From the NCBI RefSeq assembly GCF_014654365.1, contig NZ_BNAY01000009.1, positions 186,001-250,000 of the forward strand: 64,000 nucleotides of DNA, in the 5' to 3' direction. The DNA is from Amycolatopsis oliviviridis (lineage in GTDB: Bacteria > Actinomycetota > Actinomycetes > Mycobacteriales > Pseudonocardiaceae). A model generated the notes under the pieces. That model made no database searches. It saw only the letters and a list, made by a program, of their open reading frames with translations, and was not told the origin of the DNA. Shown here in pieces: positions 36,077 through 43,858 of the stretch. Every line of letters starts with the position of its first letter. Within the stretch, counting starts at the first letter, position 1. The position numbers were made by a program, and so were the translations under genes.

Positions 36077-36801
36077 TAATCGGCGAGCACGTCGTCGAGT
36101 GAGCCGTGTGCGCGGATCCGTCCCTCGTCCATCCAGAGGGCGGTGGTGCACAGTTCCCGCAGCAGTTCGTCGGAGTGCGACGCGAACACCAGCACGCCCG
36201 AGCGACGGGCGAGGTCGACCAGCCGTTCGCGTGCCTTGGCGAGGAACGCGGCGTCGATCGCGCCGAGTCCCTCGTCGAGGATGAGGATCTCGGGGTCGAT
36301 GGTGGTCACCACGCCGAGTGCGAGCCGCACCCGCATGCCGGCGGAGTAGGTGCGCAAGGGCAGGTGGAGGTAGTCGCCGAGTTCGGTGAACTCCGCGATG
36401 TCGTCGACGCGTTTCGTCATCTGCTTGCGGGACATCCCGAGGAACAGGCCCCGGATCAGGATGTTCTCGTGGCCCGAGACCTCGGGATCCAAGCCCACGC
36501 CGAGGTCGAACACCGGCGCGATCCTGCCGGTGACCCGCGCGGTGCCCCGGGTCGGTTCGTAGATGCCGGACAGCAGGCGCAGGAGTGTGGACTTCCCGGC
36601 GCCGTTGTGGCCGACCAGGCCGACCCGGTCGCCCTCGCCCAAGGACAGGGAGATGTCCTGCAGGGCTTCGATGATCGGGACCTTCGCGTCGGTGCCGATC
36701 TTGCCGCCGACCTTGCCGAGCACCCGTTTCTTGAGTGACCGGGTCTTGGCGTCGAAGATCGGGAAATCGACGTAGGCGCCCGCTACCTCGATGCTCACCA
36801 T
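36055..36801 (-). CDS. ABC ATPase of the Wzt/TagH polysaccharide-export type, without a permease partner nearby
   Basis: This is a 248-residue ATPase from ATG 36801 (GAGGAGGCAGC upstream). Walker A is GHNGAGKSTLLRLL, preceded by the family's long N-terminal extension (about 55 residues with AKTRSLKKRVLG). The signature is the Wzt/TagH form YSAGMRVRLALG in place of LSGGQ. Walker B is ILILDEGLGAID, with switch FASHS. The family exports wall teichoic acids, O-antigens or galactan precursors with an ABC-2 permease. None is encoded beside it. The opposite neighbour is a divergent TetR gene. Confidence 0.88.
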   Translation of the reverse strand: MVSIEVAGAYVDFPIFDAKTRSLKKRVLGKVGGKIGTDAKVPIIEALQDISLSLGEGDRVGLVGHNGAGKSTLLRLLSGIYEPTRGTARVTGRIAPVFDLGVGLDPEVSGHENILIRGLFLGMSRKQMTKRVDDIAEFTELGDYLHLPLRTYSAGMRVRLALGVVTTIDPEILILDEGLGAIDAAFLAKARERLVDLARRSGVLVFASHSDELLRELCTTALWMDEGRIRAHGSLDDVLADYHKVRRA

Positions 36802-36825
36802 GGTGCTGCCTCCTCGGCTCGACAA

Positions 36826-36851
36826 ATGCGAACGGAAGTTATCATTCGCAT
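36826..36851. promoter_or_regulatory. Candidate TetR operator between the Wzt-like ATPase and TetR genes
   Basis: ATGCGAA (36826-36832) and TTCGCAT (36845-36851) are perfect inverted 7-bp arms around a 12-nt AT-rich spacer. The repeat lies in the 73-nt gap between the two divergent genes, 23 nt before the TetR start. Confidence 0.5.
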
Positions 36852-36874
36852 CTGGGTGCGGTAACGTGCGGCCG

Positions 36875-37495
36875 GTGAGTCAGCCATCCGTCGATCAGGG
36901 CTTCCGCCCGCCCCAGCAGGCCCGCAGCCGGGAGTCCCTGCAGAAGGTGCTGGCCGCGGCCGAGCACGTGCTGGCGACCCAGGGCATCGAGGAGTTCACC
37001 GTCGGAGCGGTCGCCGACCAGGCGGGGATGTCGGTGGGCGCGATCTACCGCCGGTTCTCGGGGAAGAACCAGCTGCTGTACGCCGTGAAGGACCAGCTGC
37101 TCGGACAGCTGGAGACCGGTGTCGGCGAGGCGCTTCGAACGGCGGAGCCCGGGCTGGACGGGATCGTCGGCGCGTTCGTCCAGACGCTGGCGGACACCTT
37201 CGCCCGCCATGACCGGATCTTCCCGGAGTTGCTCGACAGCCAGCGCGCGGAAGGACGCGATCGTGGTCTTCAGGCGTTGGCCACGGTCCAGGGGGCTTTC
37301 GTGGATGCCGCCCGCTCCTGTGTGGAGGCGGAGCGGGAGCAGGCTGTGCGCATGGTGGCTCGGACCATCATCGGTTCCTGTGTGCACCGGGCCGCCAGCG
37401 GCCGGTTCTGGCCGGACGGCCTGAGCTGGGATGCGTGGGCCGGCGAAACGACCGGGATGGCGCTGGCTTACCTGGGTTCGGCGAGGGGGTCGTGA
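36875..37495 (+). CDS. TetR-family regulator
   Basis: This is a 206-residue protein. The helix-turn-helix occupies residues about 20-65 (LQKVLAAAEHVLATQGIEEF, then GMSVGAIYRRFSGKNQLLYAV). The all-helical C-terminal domain shows no recognisable ligand motif. GTG 36875 is chosen; upstream codons of the same frame lie in the promoter. It is divergent from the Wzt-like ATPase and probably controls it and itself. Confidence 0.88.
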   Translation: MSQPSVDQGFRPPQQARSRESLQKVLAAAEHVLATQGIEEFTVGAVADQAGMSVGAIYRRFSGKNQLLYAVKDQLLGQLETGVGEALRTAEPGLDGIVGAFVQTLADTFARHDRIFPELLDSQRAEGRDRGLQALATVQGAFVDAARSCVEAEREQAVRMVARTIIGSCVHRAASGRFWPDGLSWDAWAGETTGMALAYLGSARGS

Positions 37496-37934
37496 GTGTC
37501 GATTCGGGTTAGAGCGGACCGATATTTGCCGCCCGGCGTCGGATCTTGATCAACGGAAGATCCGGGACACTCAACGTCCCCAATCCTCCGTTGATCAAGG
37601 CGTGCCGGTCACGACCGGGTGGCAGACCCTGTGACGGGGAAGGATTCCGGACGGAACGTCCCACATCCGCCACATTCGACTGCCAGCCACCTCAGTGGGT
37701 AAGCAAATGCGAGTCGGTTAGAACCCGAATCGCCATTCGCGACCCCTTGACCAGACGGCGGGTGCGGGCCGAGGGGACCTCGTCGGTGTGGTCGGTGGGC
37801 TGCTCGGCCGTGCGAGGGCGCCGTGGTCGTGAGTGTTTTGGATCGTTCTAACGATCATGCCGGTAGGTGCGGCCCGCGGGCATGCCGAGGGGCCCGTCGC
37901 CGGTGTGGGTGGCGGGCTCCTCGGGTCGTGCAGG
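37496..37934. other. 439-nt intergenic region without a convincing gene
   Basis: This region lies between a TetR gene and the end of the DUF222-HNH gene. ORFs here (for example a 101-codon plus frame at 37546) lack ribosome sites and coding character. Visible are the inverted repeat at 37545-37599 and a distant perfect inverted pair GATTCGGGTT (37501-37510) / AACCCGAATC (37722-37731). The GC content is lower than in the flanks. No tRNA fold was seen. Confidence 0.6.
37545..37599. repeat. Inverted repeat with perfect 13-bp arms
   Basis: CTTGATCAACGGA (37545-37557) and TCCGTTGATCAAG (37587-37599) are exact complements around 29 nt. The position, 50 nt after the TetR stop, would suit a terminator, but the large loop is unusual and a mobile or REP-like element is equally possible. 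Confidence 0.6.
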
Positions 37935-39224
37935 TTAGGCCGGGGCGCGGTGGAGTGTGTTGCGCCGGGATCTTCGGAGCGGGTCCAGGTACTGGGGTGG
38001 GATGAACTCGGGGAGTCCGTCGGCTGCCATGCGGACTTGCCAGTCGCCGTAGTGGATCAGGCGGTGGTGGAAGCTGCAGAGGAGTACGAGGTTCCGGAGG
38101 TCGGTGGGTCCGCCGTCTGCCCAATGCTCAATATGGTGGGCGTGACAGTTCTTGGGTCTTCGATGACATCCGGGGAAGGCGCAGCCTCGGTCGCGGATGT
38201 TCAGTGCCCGGCGTTGGCCTGGGGTGACGAACCGGCGTAGTCGTCCCACGTCGAGGGGTTCCCCGGCCGCGTTCATCACCACCGGCAGCATGAGGCAATC
38301 GCAGGCGGCCATCCTGGCCTCGCGAGCGGTCATGGTGCCGACGAAGTCGAGGCAGGCCTTCCCGATCCCGGACTTGAGCTCTTCGAGCCCGATGGTGACG
38401 TGCACCAGCGTCCGGTAACCGCTCGTTCCGGGCTGGTCCGGGCACGCGATCGCGAGGTCGAGGAGCTCGGCCCAGGCATCGCCCAGCCGTTCGCATTTCA
38501 TCCGCAGGTCAGCTTGGCCGAATTCGTCCACCGGGCGCGGCTTCGCGTAGGCCTCCAGCGCCGCGGCGGTGCGGGCGCCGGTCTCGTCGTCAAGGAGCCC
38601 GGTCAGTTTCCAGAAGCCGTCCTTGCGGCGCTCCAGCGTGACTTCCCGGCGCGGCTGTTTCGGTTCTGGATCTTTGGGCTCGTTGCCGTCGGGGTCGAGC
38701 CAGCCGAGAATCTTCGCCTCCGCGTCCACCAACTGCCGAGGACCAGCATTCCGGGCTAGGTCGCCGAGGATCTTCTCCGCACTCTCCCGATCCTCAGCAG
38801 AGGTGTCGGCAGGGATCCTCGCGAGGATCTCCAAGATCTGCTGGATCCGCTCGCCCCCGACCAACCCTTCCGCCGCCACAGCAGCGGTGACGGGTGCGAC
38901 CGCCGGAACTTCCGCGCCGTCCAAAGCACGGGTCGGGTTCAACGCGATCGCCCGATTCACGATCGGACTCGCCTCACCCCGCGACAACCCCGCCACATCA
39001 GCGAACCACGCCGCCGTCGACCCATACCCGAACAAGTCTTTCGCGCCCCGAGACTCGACCTCCGCCAAGTACCGCCCCAAACCGGCGGACGCTACCCGCA
39101 TCACCTGCAGGAACTGCTGCACACCATGCGCAAGCTCCAGCTTGCCGGCACGCCACAACTCCTGCGGCAACTCGGGAAGAACAGTCTCGGACACCCCTCC
39201 AGAATACCCGACCAAATCGAACAC
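37935..39224 (-). CDS. DUF222 and HNH endonuclease domain protein (13E12 family)
   Basis: This is a 429-residue protein. DUF222 spans about 25-330. It is followed by an HNH nuclease domain with RRALNIRDRGCAFPGC, then a CHAHHIEHWADGG stretch and LVLLCSFHHRLIH, so the two zinc CxxC/CxxH ligands and catalytic HH are intact. The family is multi-copy in mycobacteria and actinomycetes (REP13E12), and its cellular role is unsettled. The start is GTG 39224, possibly leaderless, since TAAAAT (minus strand, 39239-39234) sits about 10 nt upstream; GTG 39194 is an alternative. The start codon lies inside a perfect LexA-type box, so expression should respond to DNA damage. Confidence 0.9.
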   Translation of the reverse strand: MFDLVGYSGGVSETVLPELPQELWRAGKLELAHGVQQFLQVMRVASAGLGRYLAEVESRGAKDLFGYGSTAAWFADVAGLSRGEASPIVNRAIALNPTRALDGAEVPAVAPVTAAVAAEGLVGGERIQQILEILARIPADTSAEDRESAEKILGDLARNAGPRQLVDAEAKILGWLDPDGNEPKDPEPKQPRREVTLERRKDGFWKLTGLLDDETGARTAAALEAYAKPRPVDEFGQADLRMKCERLGDAWAELLDLAIACPDQPGTSGYRTLVHVTIGLEELKSGIGKACLDFVGTMTAREARMAACDCLMLPVVMNAAGEPLDVGRLRRFVTPGQRRALNIRDRGCAFPGCHRRPKNCHAHHIEHWADGGPTDLRNLVLLCSFHHRLIHYGDWQVRMAADGLPEFIPPQYLDPLRRSRRNTLHRAPA

Positions 39225-39231
39225 GTGTTCG
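39218..39231. promoter_or_regulatory. LexA (SOS) box at the start of the DUF222-HNH gene
   Basis: CGAACACGTGTTCG is a perfect 14-bp palindrome matching the actinobacterial SOS box pattern CGAAC-N4-GTTCG. It covers GTG 39224 and lies directly after the TAAAAT -10-like element, where LexA would block transcription. 13E12-family genes of Mycobacterium tuberculosis are known to carry LexA boxes, which supports this reading. Confidence 0.8.
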
Positions 39232-39292
39232 TAATTTTAAGTCACCACAAACCCGCGCATTTCCCACTGATGGATGATTCCCGCAGTTAGTC

Positions 39293-39345
39293 GACTAAAT
39301 GCTTCACGTGAGCGCGCGACCCGGCCGACCCCATCGCATTTAGTC
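39293..39345 (-). terminator. Possible terminator/repeat after the GNAT gene
   Basis: GACTAAATGC (39293-39302) and GCATTTAGTC (39336-39345) are perfect complements around 33 nt. The right arm overlaps the stop codon of the GNAT gene. The adjoining CCTCTGAATGCGG recurs in the hairpin at 58715-58777, so this belongs to the same short repeat family. Confidence 0.45.
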
Positions 39346-39837
39346 CTCTGAATGCGGGATCGGCTTCACGTAACGGTGACAAGGCACCGAAATCGGCCCC
39401 TCCGGACCGAAGGCCCGATTGTCGAACAAGCCTTCGTCGACCCATCCGCACCGCTCGTAAAACCGCCGCGCCCGCGCGTTTCCCGGCGCCACCGCGAGCC
39501 ATGCGCGGGAATGCCCGCCGTCACGAACAAGCCGTTCGGCCTCGGCGAGCAGTGCGCCGGCCACCCCGCTCCCGCGATGATCCGACGAGACGTAGACCTG
39601 CTCGACCTCCTCGTCGACGACCATCACGAACCCCGCCACCTCACCGTTCACCACGGCGACGGTCGTGTCGCCGACGCGGTTCGCGGCTCGCTCCCAGAAC
39701 GATTCGCGCGTGCGGACCCGGACGAGCGAGTCGGGCACGTTGCCGAGATGGCCGTCCCGCCAGCCGTGGTACCAGATTTTCGCGACGGCGTCGGCGTCCG
39801 CGGGGGTCGCCGGCCGGAACACCACCAAGGAGGACAT
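39340..39837 (-). CDS. GNAT-family N-acetyltransferase
   Basis: This is a 165-residue protein with the GNAT fold: the N-terminal FRPATPADADAVAKIW, strands AGFVMVVDEEVEQVYVSSDH, the acetyl-CoA pyrophosphate loop HRGSGVAGALL (R/Q-x-x-G-x-G/A) and late NARARRFYERCGW. It transfers acetyl from acetyl-CoA to an unidentified amine. It is last in the minus-strand set MarR, DsbA-like, GNAT (9-nt gap to the DsbA-like gene). Confidence 0.9.
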   Translation of the reverse strand: MSSLVVFRPATPADADAVAKIWYHGWRDGHLGNVPDSLVRVRTRESFWERAANRVGDTTVAVVNGEVAGFVMVVDEEVEQVYVSSDHRGSGVAGALLAEAERLVRDGGHSRAWLAVAPGNARARRFYERCGWVDEGLFDNRAFGPEGPISVPCHRYVKPIPHSED

Positions 39838-39846
39838 GCCCGGAGT

Positions 39847-40449
39847 TTAGGGAACCAGTGCGCCGATCCGCCGCTCCACTTCGTCCGCGCTCGCGTTCCC
39901 GGCGACGAGTGTCACGACCTGGTCCCCGATGGCGGCCAGCAGGGTCGGATATCCCGTGACGCCCAGCTCCCGCGCCCGCCGGAAATCGTCCGCCGCGGAA
40001 ACCCGGTCCAGCGCGGCCTCGACGGCGTCCCCGTCCAAGCCTGCCCGCTGCGCGACCACGCGATACGTCGAGACCTCGGACAGGCTCAGGCCGTCGAGAT
40101 AGAACGCTTCCTGCAGCAGGGCGGCGAGCCGCACCGCGCGGTCCGGCGCGACCTCACGCAGGGCCGCCATCCCGCAGGCGGCGGCCTCGGAGTCCATGAC
40201 GAACTCGCCGTCCGCGATGAGCCGTTCGTAGCTCTCCCCGAACGGCGCCCCGGTGCGGCGGGTGATCTCCGCGTTGGCTCCTTGGACGTAGCCGAACTGC
40301 CGGATCGGCACGCGCCGCCCGCCGAGGAACAGGCCGCCGGAAACCACTTCGACCGGCAGGTCCGGATGCCGGTGCGCGACGTCGGACATGGTCCTGGCGA
40401 ACCCGTAGGACCAGCCGCAGTACGCGTCGAAGACATAGATGAGCCTCAT
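39847..40449 (-). CDS. DsbA-like thioredoxin-fold protein with a CGWS active site
   Basis: This protein has 200 residues from ATG 40449; TTG 40461 is an in-frame alternative. The thioredoxin-fold start IYVFDAYCGWSYGF puts the first catalytic cysteine at C11 but has Ser14 where the second would be. The helical insert and the cis-proline strand (GVTGYPTLLAA) match the DsbA/FrnE group. There is no signal peptide, so it is cytoplasmic. With CxxS it cannot act as a simple dithiol oxidase; an isomerase, glutathione-type or mycothiol-linked reaction is more likely. It is preceded by a MarR gene on the same strand (36-nt gap). Confidence 0.85.
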   Translation of the reverse strand: MRLIYVFDAYCGWSYGFARTMSDVAHRHPDLPVEVVSGGLFLGGRRVPIRQFGYVQGANAEITRRTGAPFGESYERLIADGEFVMDSEAAACGMAALREVAPDRAVRLAALLQEAFYLDGLSLSEVSTYRVVAQRAGLDGDAVEAALDRVSAADDFRRARELGVTGYPTLLAAIGDQVVTLVAGNASADEVERRIGALVP

Positions 40450-40485
40450 GACGAGACCCAACGATGCCTGACCAGTCAGATATTC

Positions 40486-40968
40486 CTACCGGAGCCGGGG
40501 GAGTGCGTCACGGGCGGAATGGCTCAGCGTCCGCAGGTCGTGGGCGAACCGTTCGCGATGGTCCGCGGGCAGCGGGTCGAGGAAGAGCCGCTGGATGTTC
40601 TCGACGTGGACCAGCGCCGCCCGGACGGTCGTCTCCTCGCCCTTCTCCGTCAGCCGCACGAGTTGCACGCGGCGGTCTTCGGGATCGGTCGACCGGACGA
40701 CCAGGCCGAGCGTCGTCATCCGGTCGACCAGCCGGGTCGCGCCGCCGGTGGTCAGCACCTGCTCCTGCGCGATGGCGCGCATGCTCATCCCGGCCTCGCC
40801 CGACCTGCCGACGATCAGCAGGACCTCGAACATCAGATGCGAGATCCCGCATTCGGCTTCCAGTGCGCGGCCGAGCAGGTACTCGAGCCGGTTCGCCGCG
40901 CCCATCATCCGCCCGAAAGCGACCACGCGCGGATCGTAGGCGGCTTCTTTCGCCGTGGTTATGCCCAT
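40486..40968 (-). CDS. MarR-family transcriptional regulator
   Basis: This is a 160-residue winged-helix regulator. SHLMFEVLLIVGRSGEAGMS precedes the recognition helix AQEQVLTTGGATRLVDRMTT, and the wing is VVRSTDPEDRRVQLVRLTEKG. ATG 40968 follows AGGGAGCTG. As the first gene of a set with the DsbA-like and GNAT genes, it probably controls them. Its start lies 1 nt from the stop of the PucR gene behind it, so read-through from that gene is possible. Confidence 0.9.
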   Translation of the reverse strand: MGITTAKEAAYDPRVVAFGRMMGAANRLEYLLGRALEAECGISHLMFEVLLIVGRSGEAGMSMRAIAQEQVLTTGGATRLVDRMTTLGLVVRSTDPEDRRVQLVRLTEKGEETTVRAALVHVENIQRLFLDPLPADHRERFAHDLRTLSHSARDALPRLR

Positions 40969-40969
40969 T

Positions 40970-42391
40970 TCAGCTCCCTGCCGACAAGGCCAAATAGACG
41001 TCGAGCTGTTCGGTGAACTCGGTCAGATCGGTGCCGAGCAGTTCGCTCGCCCGCCCGATCCGGTACCGCAAGGTGTTGACGTGGACGTGCAGCGCCCGCG
41101 CGGCCCGCGTCGGCGAGCCGGAGCATTCGAGGAAGACGCGCAGGGTGTGCACCAGATCGGTGCCCTGTTCGGCGTCGTAGCTCAGCAGCGGGCCCAGTAC
41201 CCGCCGCCGCAACGCCGTCCGGAGATCGTCGGGCGCGCCGGCCAGCAGCAGCCGGTGCATGCCGATCTCGCCGCCGGGGACGACCTCGACCGTGCCCGAC
41301 CGTTCCGCCGCCACGGCCAGCGCGTAGCGCGCGACCTCTTTCGCGCCTCGCAGCACGGAAACCGGGGAGCGGTCGCTGATGCCGATCAGCACCCGGCGGC
41401 ACGGCAGCAGCGACTCCACTGTGGACAGTGCGGCGGTCACGGTGGCAGGCCAGTCCTCCGGCCATTCGCCGTCGTCCTCCGCCAATGCCCAGGTCGTCTC
41501 CCCGGCGGGTCCGACGAGCGCACCCGGTGGCAGTAGCTCGGTCAGGATCCCGCGAGCCGCTTCGGATCCTTCGGTGCGCGCGACGACGACGCGAAGATCA
41601 CCGCGCAGCCCGGTCGCGGTCAGCGCCGCGTGCGGATCGCTTCCTTCGTCGAGGGCGGCGAGCAACGGTTCGAGCACCCTGTCGGTGACCGCCCGGACCT
41701 CGTCCGCCCGGGTGCGCGCGAGCCCGAGCAGCCCGGCGAGTTCTTCGGCGATCTCCGCCTGGGCCGCGGTCGGCGCGCCGCCGATCGCGAGCAGCCACGG
41801 CAGCGCGTGCCTGCCACCGACCGGCCGGACGGAGACGTCGTCCGTCTCCAGGGAACGTCCGCCCGCGGCGACGAACCGCCGCACCAGCTCCGACGGCGTG
41901 CCCGCGGGCTCCACCCAGCAGGGGAGGCCGATCTCCGCGCGTGCCCGTTCCAGCAGCGTTTCCACCGAAGCGTCCTCGGTCGCCGCTGAAAGCAAACGTT
42001 TGCGAGCGCCTTCCGCGGCCGCGGCCAACGCCAGGACGACGCGTTCGGTGACGACCGAGAACGACAGATCCGCCGGCACCTCCAGCAACGGAATCCCGTG
42101 CCGCGTGCAGGCTTCGACGAGGTCTTCGGGAATCCCGTCGGAGTCCGCTCCGGATGCCGCCAGCGCCGCGGCCCCGGCCTTCGCCAGCGCGGCCACGAAA
42201 GCCTCGGAATCACCCGGCCCGCGCCACCACAGCAACCCGCTCAGGACGAGTTCGCCCGCCGACACGTACCGCCCGGGGTCGGGCAGTTCGGTGACGTAGA
42301 TCCGGGACACCGGACGGTCGAGCAGAGCCGTCCCGGCGCGGACACGCAAGCGCAGCCCGGGCAGCGTCAGCAGAGTTTTCACGGTCGTCAT
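40970..42391 (-). CDS. PucR-type purine catabolism regulator
   Basis: This protein has 473 residues from ATG 42391; ATG 42442 would add 17. The N-terminal PucR domain (about 1-125) has TLLTLPGLRLRVRAG and YVSAGELVLSGLLWW. A GGDEF-like middle carries RRVLIGISDRSPV. The C-terminal PucR helix-turn-helix is LRVFLECSGSPTRAARALHV, then a TLRYRIGRASELLG helix. Members activate or repress xanthine dehydrogenase and ureide genes according to purine supply. It is divergent from the xanthine dehydrogenase operon, its likely target. Confidence 0.92.
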   Translation of the reverse strand: MTTVKTLLTLPGLRLRVRAGTALLDRPVSRIYVTELPDPGRYVSAGELVLSGLLWWRGPGDSEAFVAALAKAGAAALAASGADSDGIPEDLVEACTRHGIPLLEVPADLSFSVVTERVVLALAAAAEGARKRLLSAATEDASVETLLERARAEIGLPCWVEPAGTPSELVRRFVAAGGRSLETDDVSVRPVGGRHALPWLLAIGGAPTAAQAEIAEELAGLLGLARTRADEVRAVTDRVLEPLLAALDEGSDPHAALTATGLRGDLRVVVARTEGSEAARGILTELLPPGALVGPAGETTWALAEDDGEWPEDWPATVTAALSTVESLLPCRRVLIGISDRSPVSVLRGAKEVARYALAVAAERSGTVEVVPGGEIGMHRLLLAGAPDDLRTALRRRVLGPLLSYDAEQGTDLVHTLRVFLECSGSPTRAARALHVHVNTLRYRIGRASELLGTDLTEFTEQLDVYLALSAGS

Positions 42392-42395
42392 CAGG

Positions 42396-42413
42396 TTTGT
42401 AGGAAACCACAAA
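42396..42413. promoter_or_regulatory. Small inverted repeat in the pucR/xdh divergent region
   Basis: TTTGT-AGGAAACC-ACAAA lies just upstream of the pucR ATG. The half CCACAA also occurs in the palindrome before the purine permease. The remaining part of the gap to 42527 shows no other clear motif. Whether this is a PucR site is unproven. Confidence 0.3.
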
Positions 42414-42527
42414 TCGACCGGCCCGTGCTGGGGAGATTTCATGCTTCGGCACCGTTGCCGCCATACGGGGGCAGGGCGTCTACTGAGTCAGCCGTCACAG
42501 CACTCCGCCGAACCGAGGAGCCCGAGA

Positions 42528-43397
42528 GTGGATTTCCTGCGCCCCAGCTCGCTGACCGAGGCGCTCGCCGTCAAGGCCGAGCGGCCCGACGCGGTACCCA
42601 TCGCGGGCGGCACGGACGTCATGGTGGAGCTCAATTTCGACCACCGCCGCCCCGGAGCGCTGCTCGATCTGAACCGTGTCACGGAACTCGCCGAGTGGAC
42701 CGAGAGCGACGGCGTGATCCGGCTCGGCGCGTCCGTGCCCTACGTCCGGGTGATCGCTGAGCTGGGTGAAGTTCTGCCCGCGCTGGCGATGGCCTCGCGG
42801 ACCGTCGGTTCGCCGCAGATCCGCAATCGCGGCACCGTCGGCGGGAACCTGGGTGCCGCGTCGCCCGCCGGCGACACGCATCCCGTGCTGCTCGTGCTCG
42901 GCGCCGAGGTCGAGGCCGCTTCGGTACGCGGGACGCGGAGGATCCCGGCCGAGGAGTTCTACCTCGGTGTCAAACGCAACGCCCTCGAACCCGACGAGCT
43001 GATCACCGCGGTGCATCTGCCCGCCGAGGTCGGGCCGCAGCAGTTCGCCAAGGTCGGGACGCGCAACGCGATGGTCATCGCGGTCTGCTCGTTCGCGCTG
43101 GCCCTGCATCTGGACGGCCGCGAGATCCGCGCGGCCGTCGGCTCCGCGGCCCCGACCCCGCGCCGGGCGAGCGCCGCCGAAGAATTCCTCTCCGCCGAAC
43201 TTCCCTGGTCCACCAAGGCGTCGATCGCGGACTCGGTCAAACGCCGGTTCGGCGAGCTGGTGTCGGAGGCGGCGTCGCCGATCGACGACGTCCGCGGCAG
43301 CGCCGACTACCGCAAGCACGCGTTGTCCGTCCTGGCGCGGCGGACGCTGACCTGGGCGTGGAACGACTTCCAGAAGGGTGAACGCGAGTGCGCGTGA
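42528..43397 (+). CDS. Xanthine dehydrogenase FAD-binding subunit
   Basis: This is a 289-residue FAD subunit of a three-part molybdenum hydroxylase. FAD_binding_5 motifs are PIAGGTDVMVELNF near residue 25 and TVGSPQIRNRGTVGGNLGAA near 100, followed by SPAGDTHPVLLVLG. The CO-dehydrogenase flavoprotein C-terminal domain occupies about 180-285. GTG 42528 has GAGGAG at proper distance. The frame overlaps the next gene by 10 nt. It passes electrons from the iron-sulfur subunit to NAD or another acceptor. Confidence 0.94.
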   Translation: MDFLRPSSLTEALAVKAERPDAVPIAGGTDVMVELNFDHRRPGALLDLNRVTELAEWTESDGVIRLGASVPYVRVIAELGEVLPALAMASRTVGSPQIRNRGTVGGNLGAASPAGDTHPVLLVLGAEVEAASVRGTRRIPAEEFYLGVKRNALEPDELITAVHLPAEVGPQQFAKVGTRNAMVIAVCSFALALHLDGREIRAAVGSAAPTPRRASAAEEFLSAELPWSTKASIADSVKRRFGELVSEAASPIDDVRGSADYRKHALSVLARRTLTWAWNDFQKGERECA

Positions 43398-43858
43398 ACG
43401 TGACGATCAACGGCGAGTCCCGCCAGGCCGACGACGTCTGGGAGGGCGAGAGCCTGCTCTACGTACTCCGCGAACGGCTCGGCCTCCCGGGCTCCAAGAA
43501 CGCCTGTGAACAGGGCGAATGCGGATCCTGCACGGTGTACCTCGACGAGGTCCCGGTGTGTTCGTGCCTGGTCGCGGCCGGTCAGGTCGAGGGCCGCGAG
43601 GTCCGCACGGTCGAAGGGCTCGCCGAGGGCGACGAGCTGGATCGCGTCCAGCAGTCCTTTGTGGACGCGGGTGCCGTCCAATGTGGCTTCTGCACGCCCG
43701 GCCTCGTGGTGGCCGCGCACGATCTGCTCAACCGGGTCGAGAATCCCGCCGACGAGGAGATCCGCGAGGCGCTGGCGGGCAACCTGTGCCGGTGCACCGG
43801 CTACGAGAAGATCCTCGACGCCGTCCGGCTGGCCGCGACCAGGGGAGAGACCCTGTGA
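43388..43858 (+). CDS. Xanthine dehydrogenase 2Fe-2S subunit
   Basis: This is a 156-residue subunit with two clusters. The plant-type ferredoxin site is C40, C45, C48, C60 (NACEQGECGSC), and the helical-domain site is C99, C102, C134, C136 (CGFC and CRC). The size and spacing are standard for CoxS/XdhC-type subunits. The start GTG 43388 overlaps the FAD gene, and the stop overlaps the next GTG (GTGA), so translation is coupled. Confidence 0.96.
   Translation: MRVNVTINGESRQADDVWEGESLLYVLRERLGLPGSKNACEQGECGSCTVYLDEVPVCSCLVAAGQVEGREVRTVEGLAEGDELDRVQQSFVDAGAVQCGFCTPGLVVAAHDLLNRVENPADEEIREALAGNLCRCTGYEKILDAVRLAATRGETL

Noticed and set aside
37546-37851. 101-codon plus frame in the intergenic region
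   Set aside because: It has no ribosome site, atypical composition and overlaps inverted repeats; no domain is visible.
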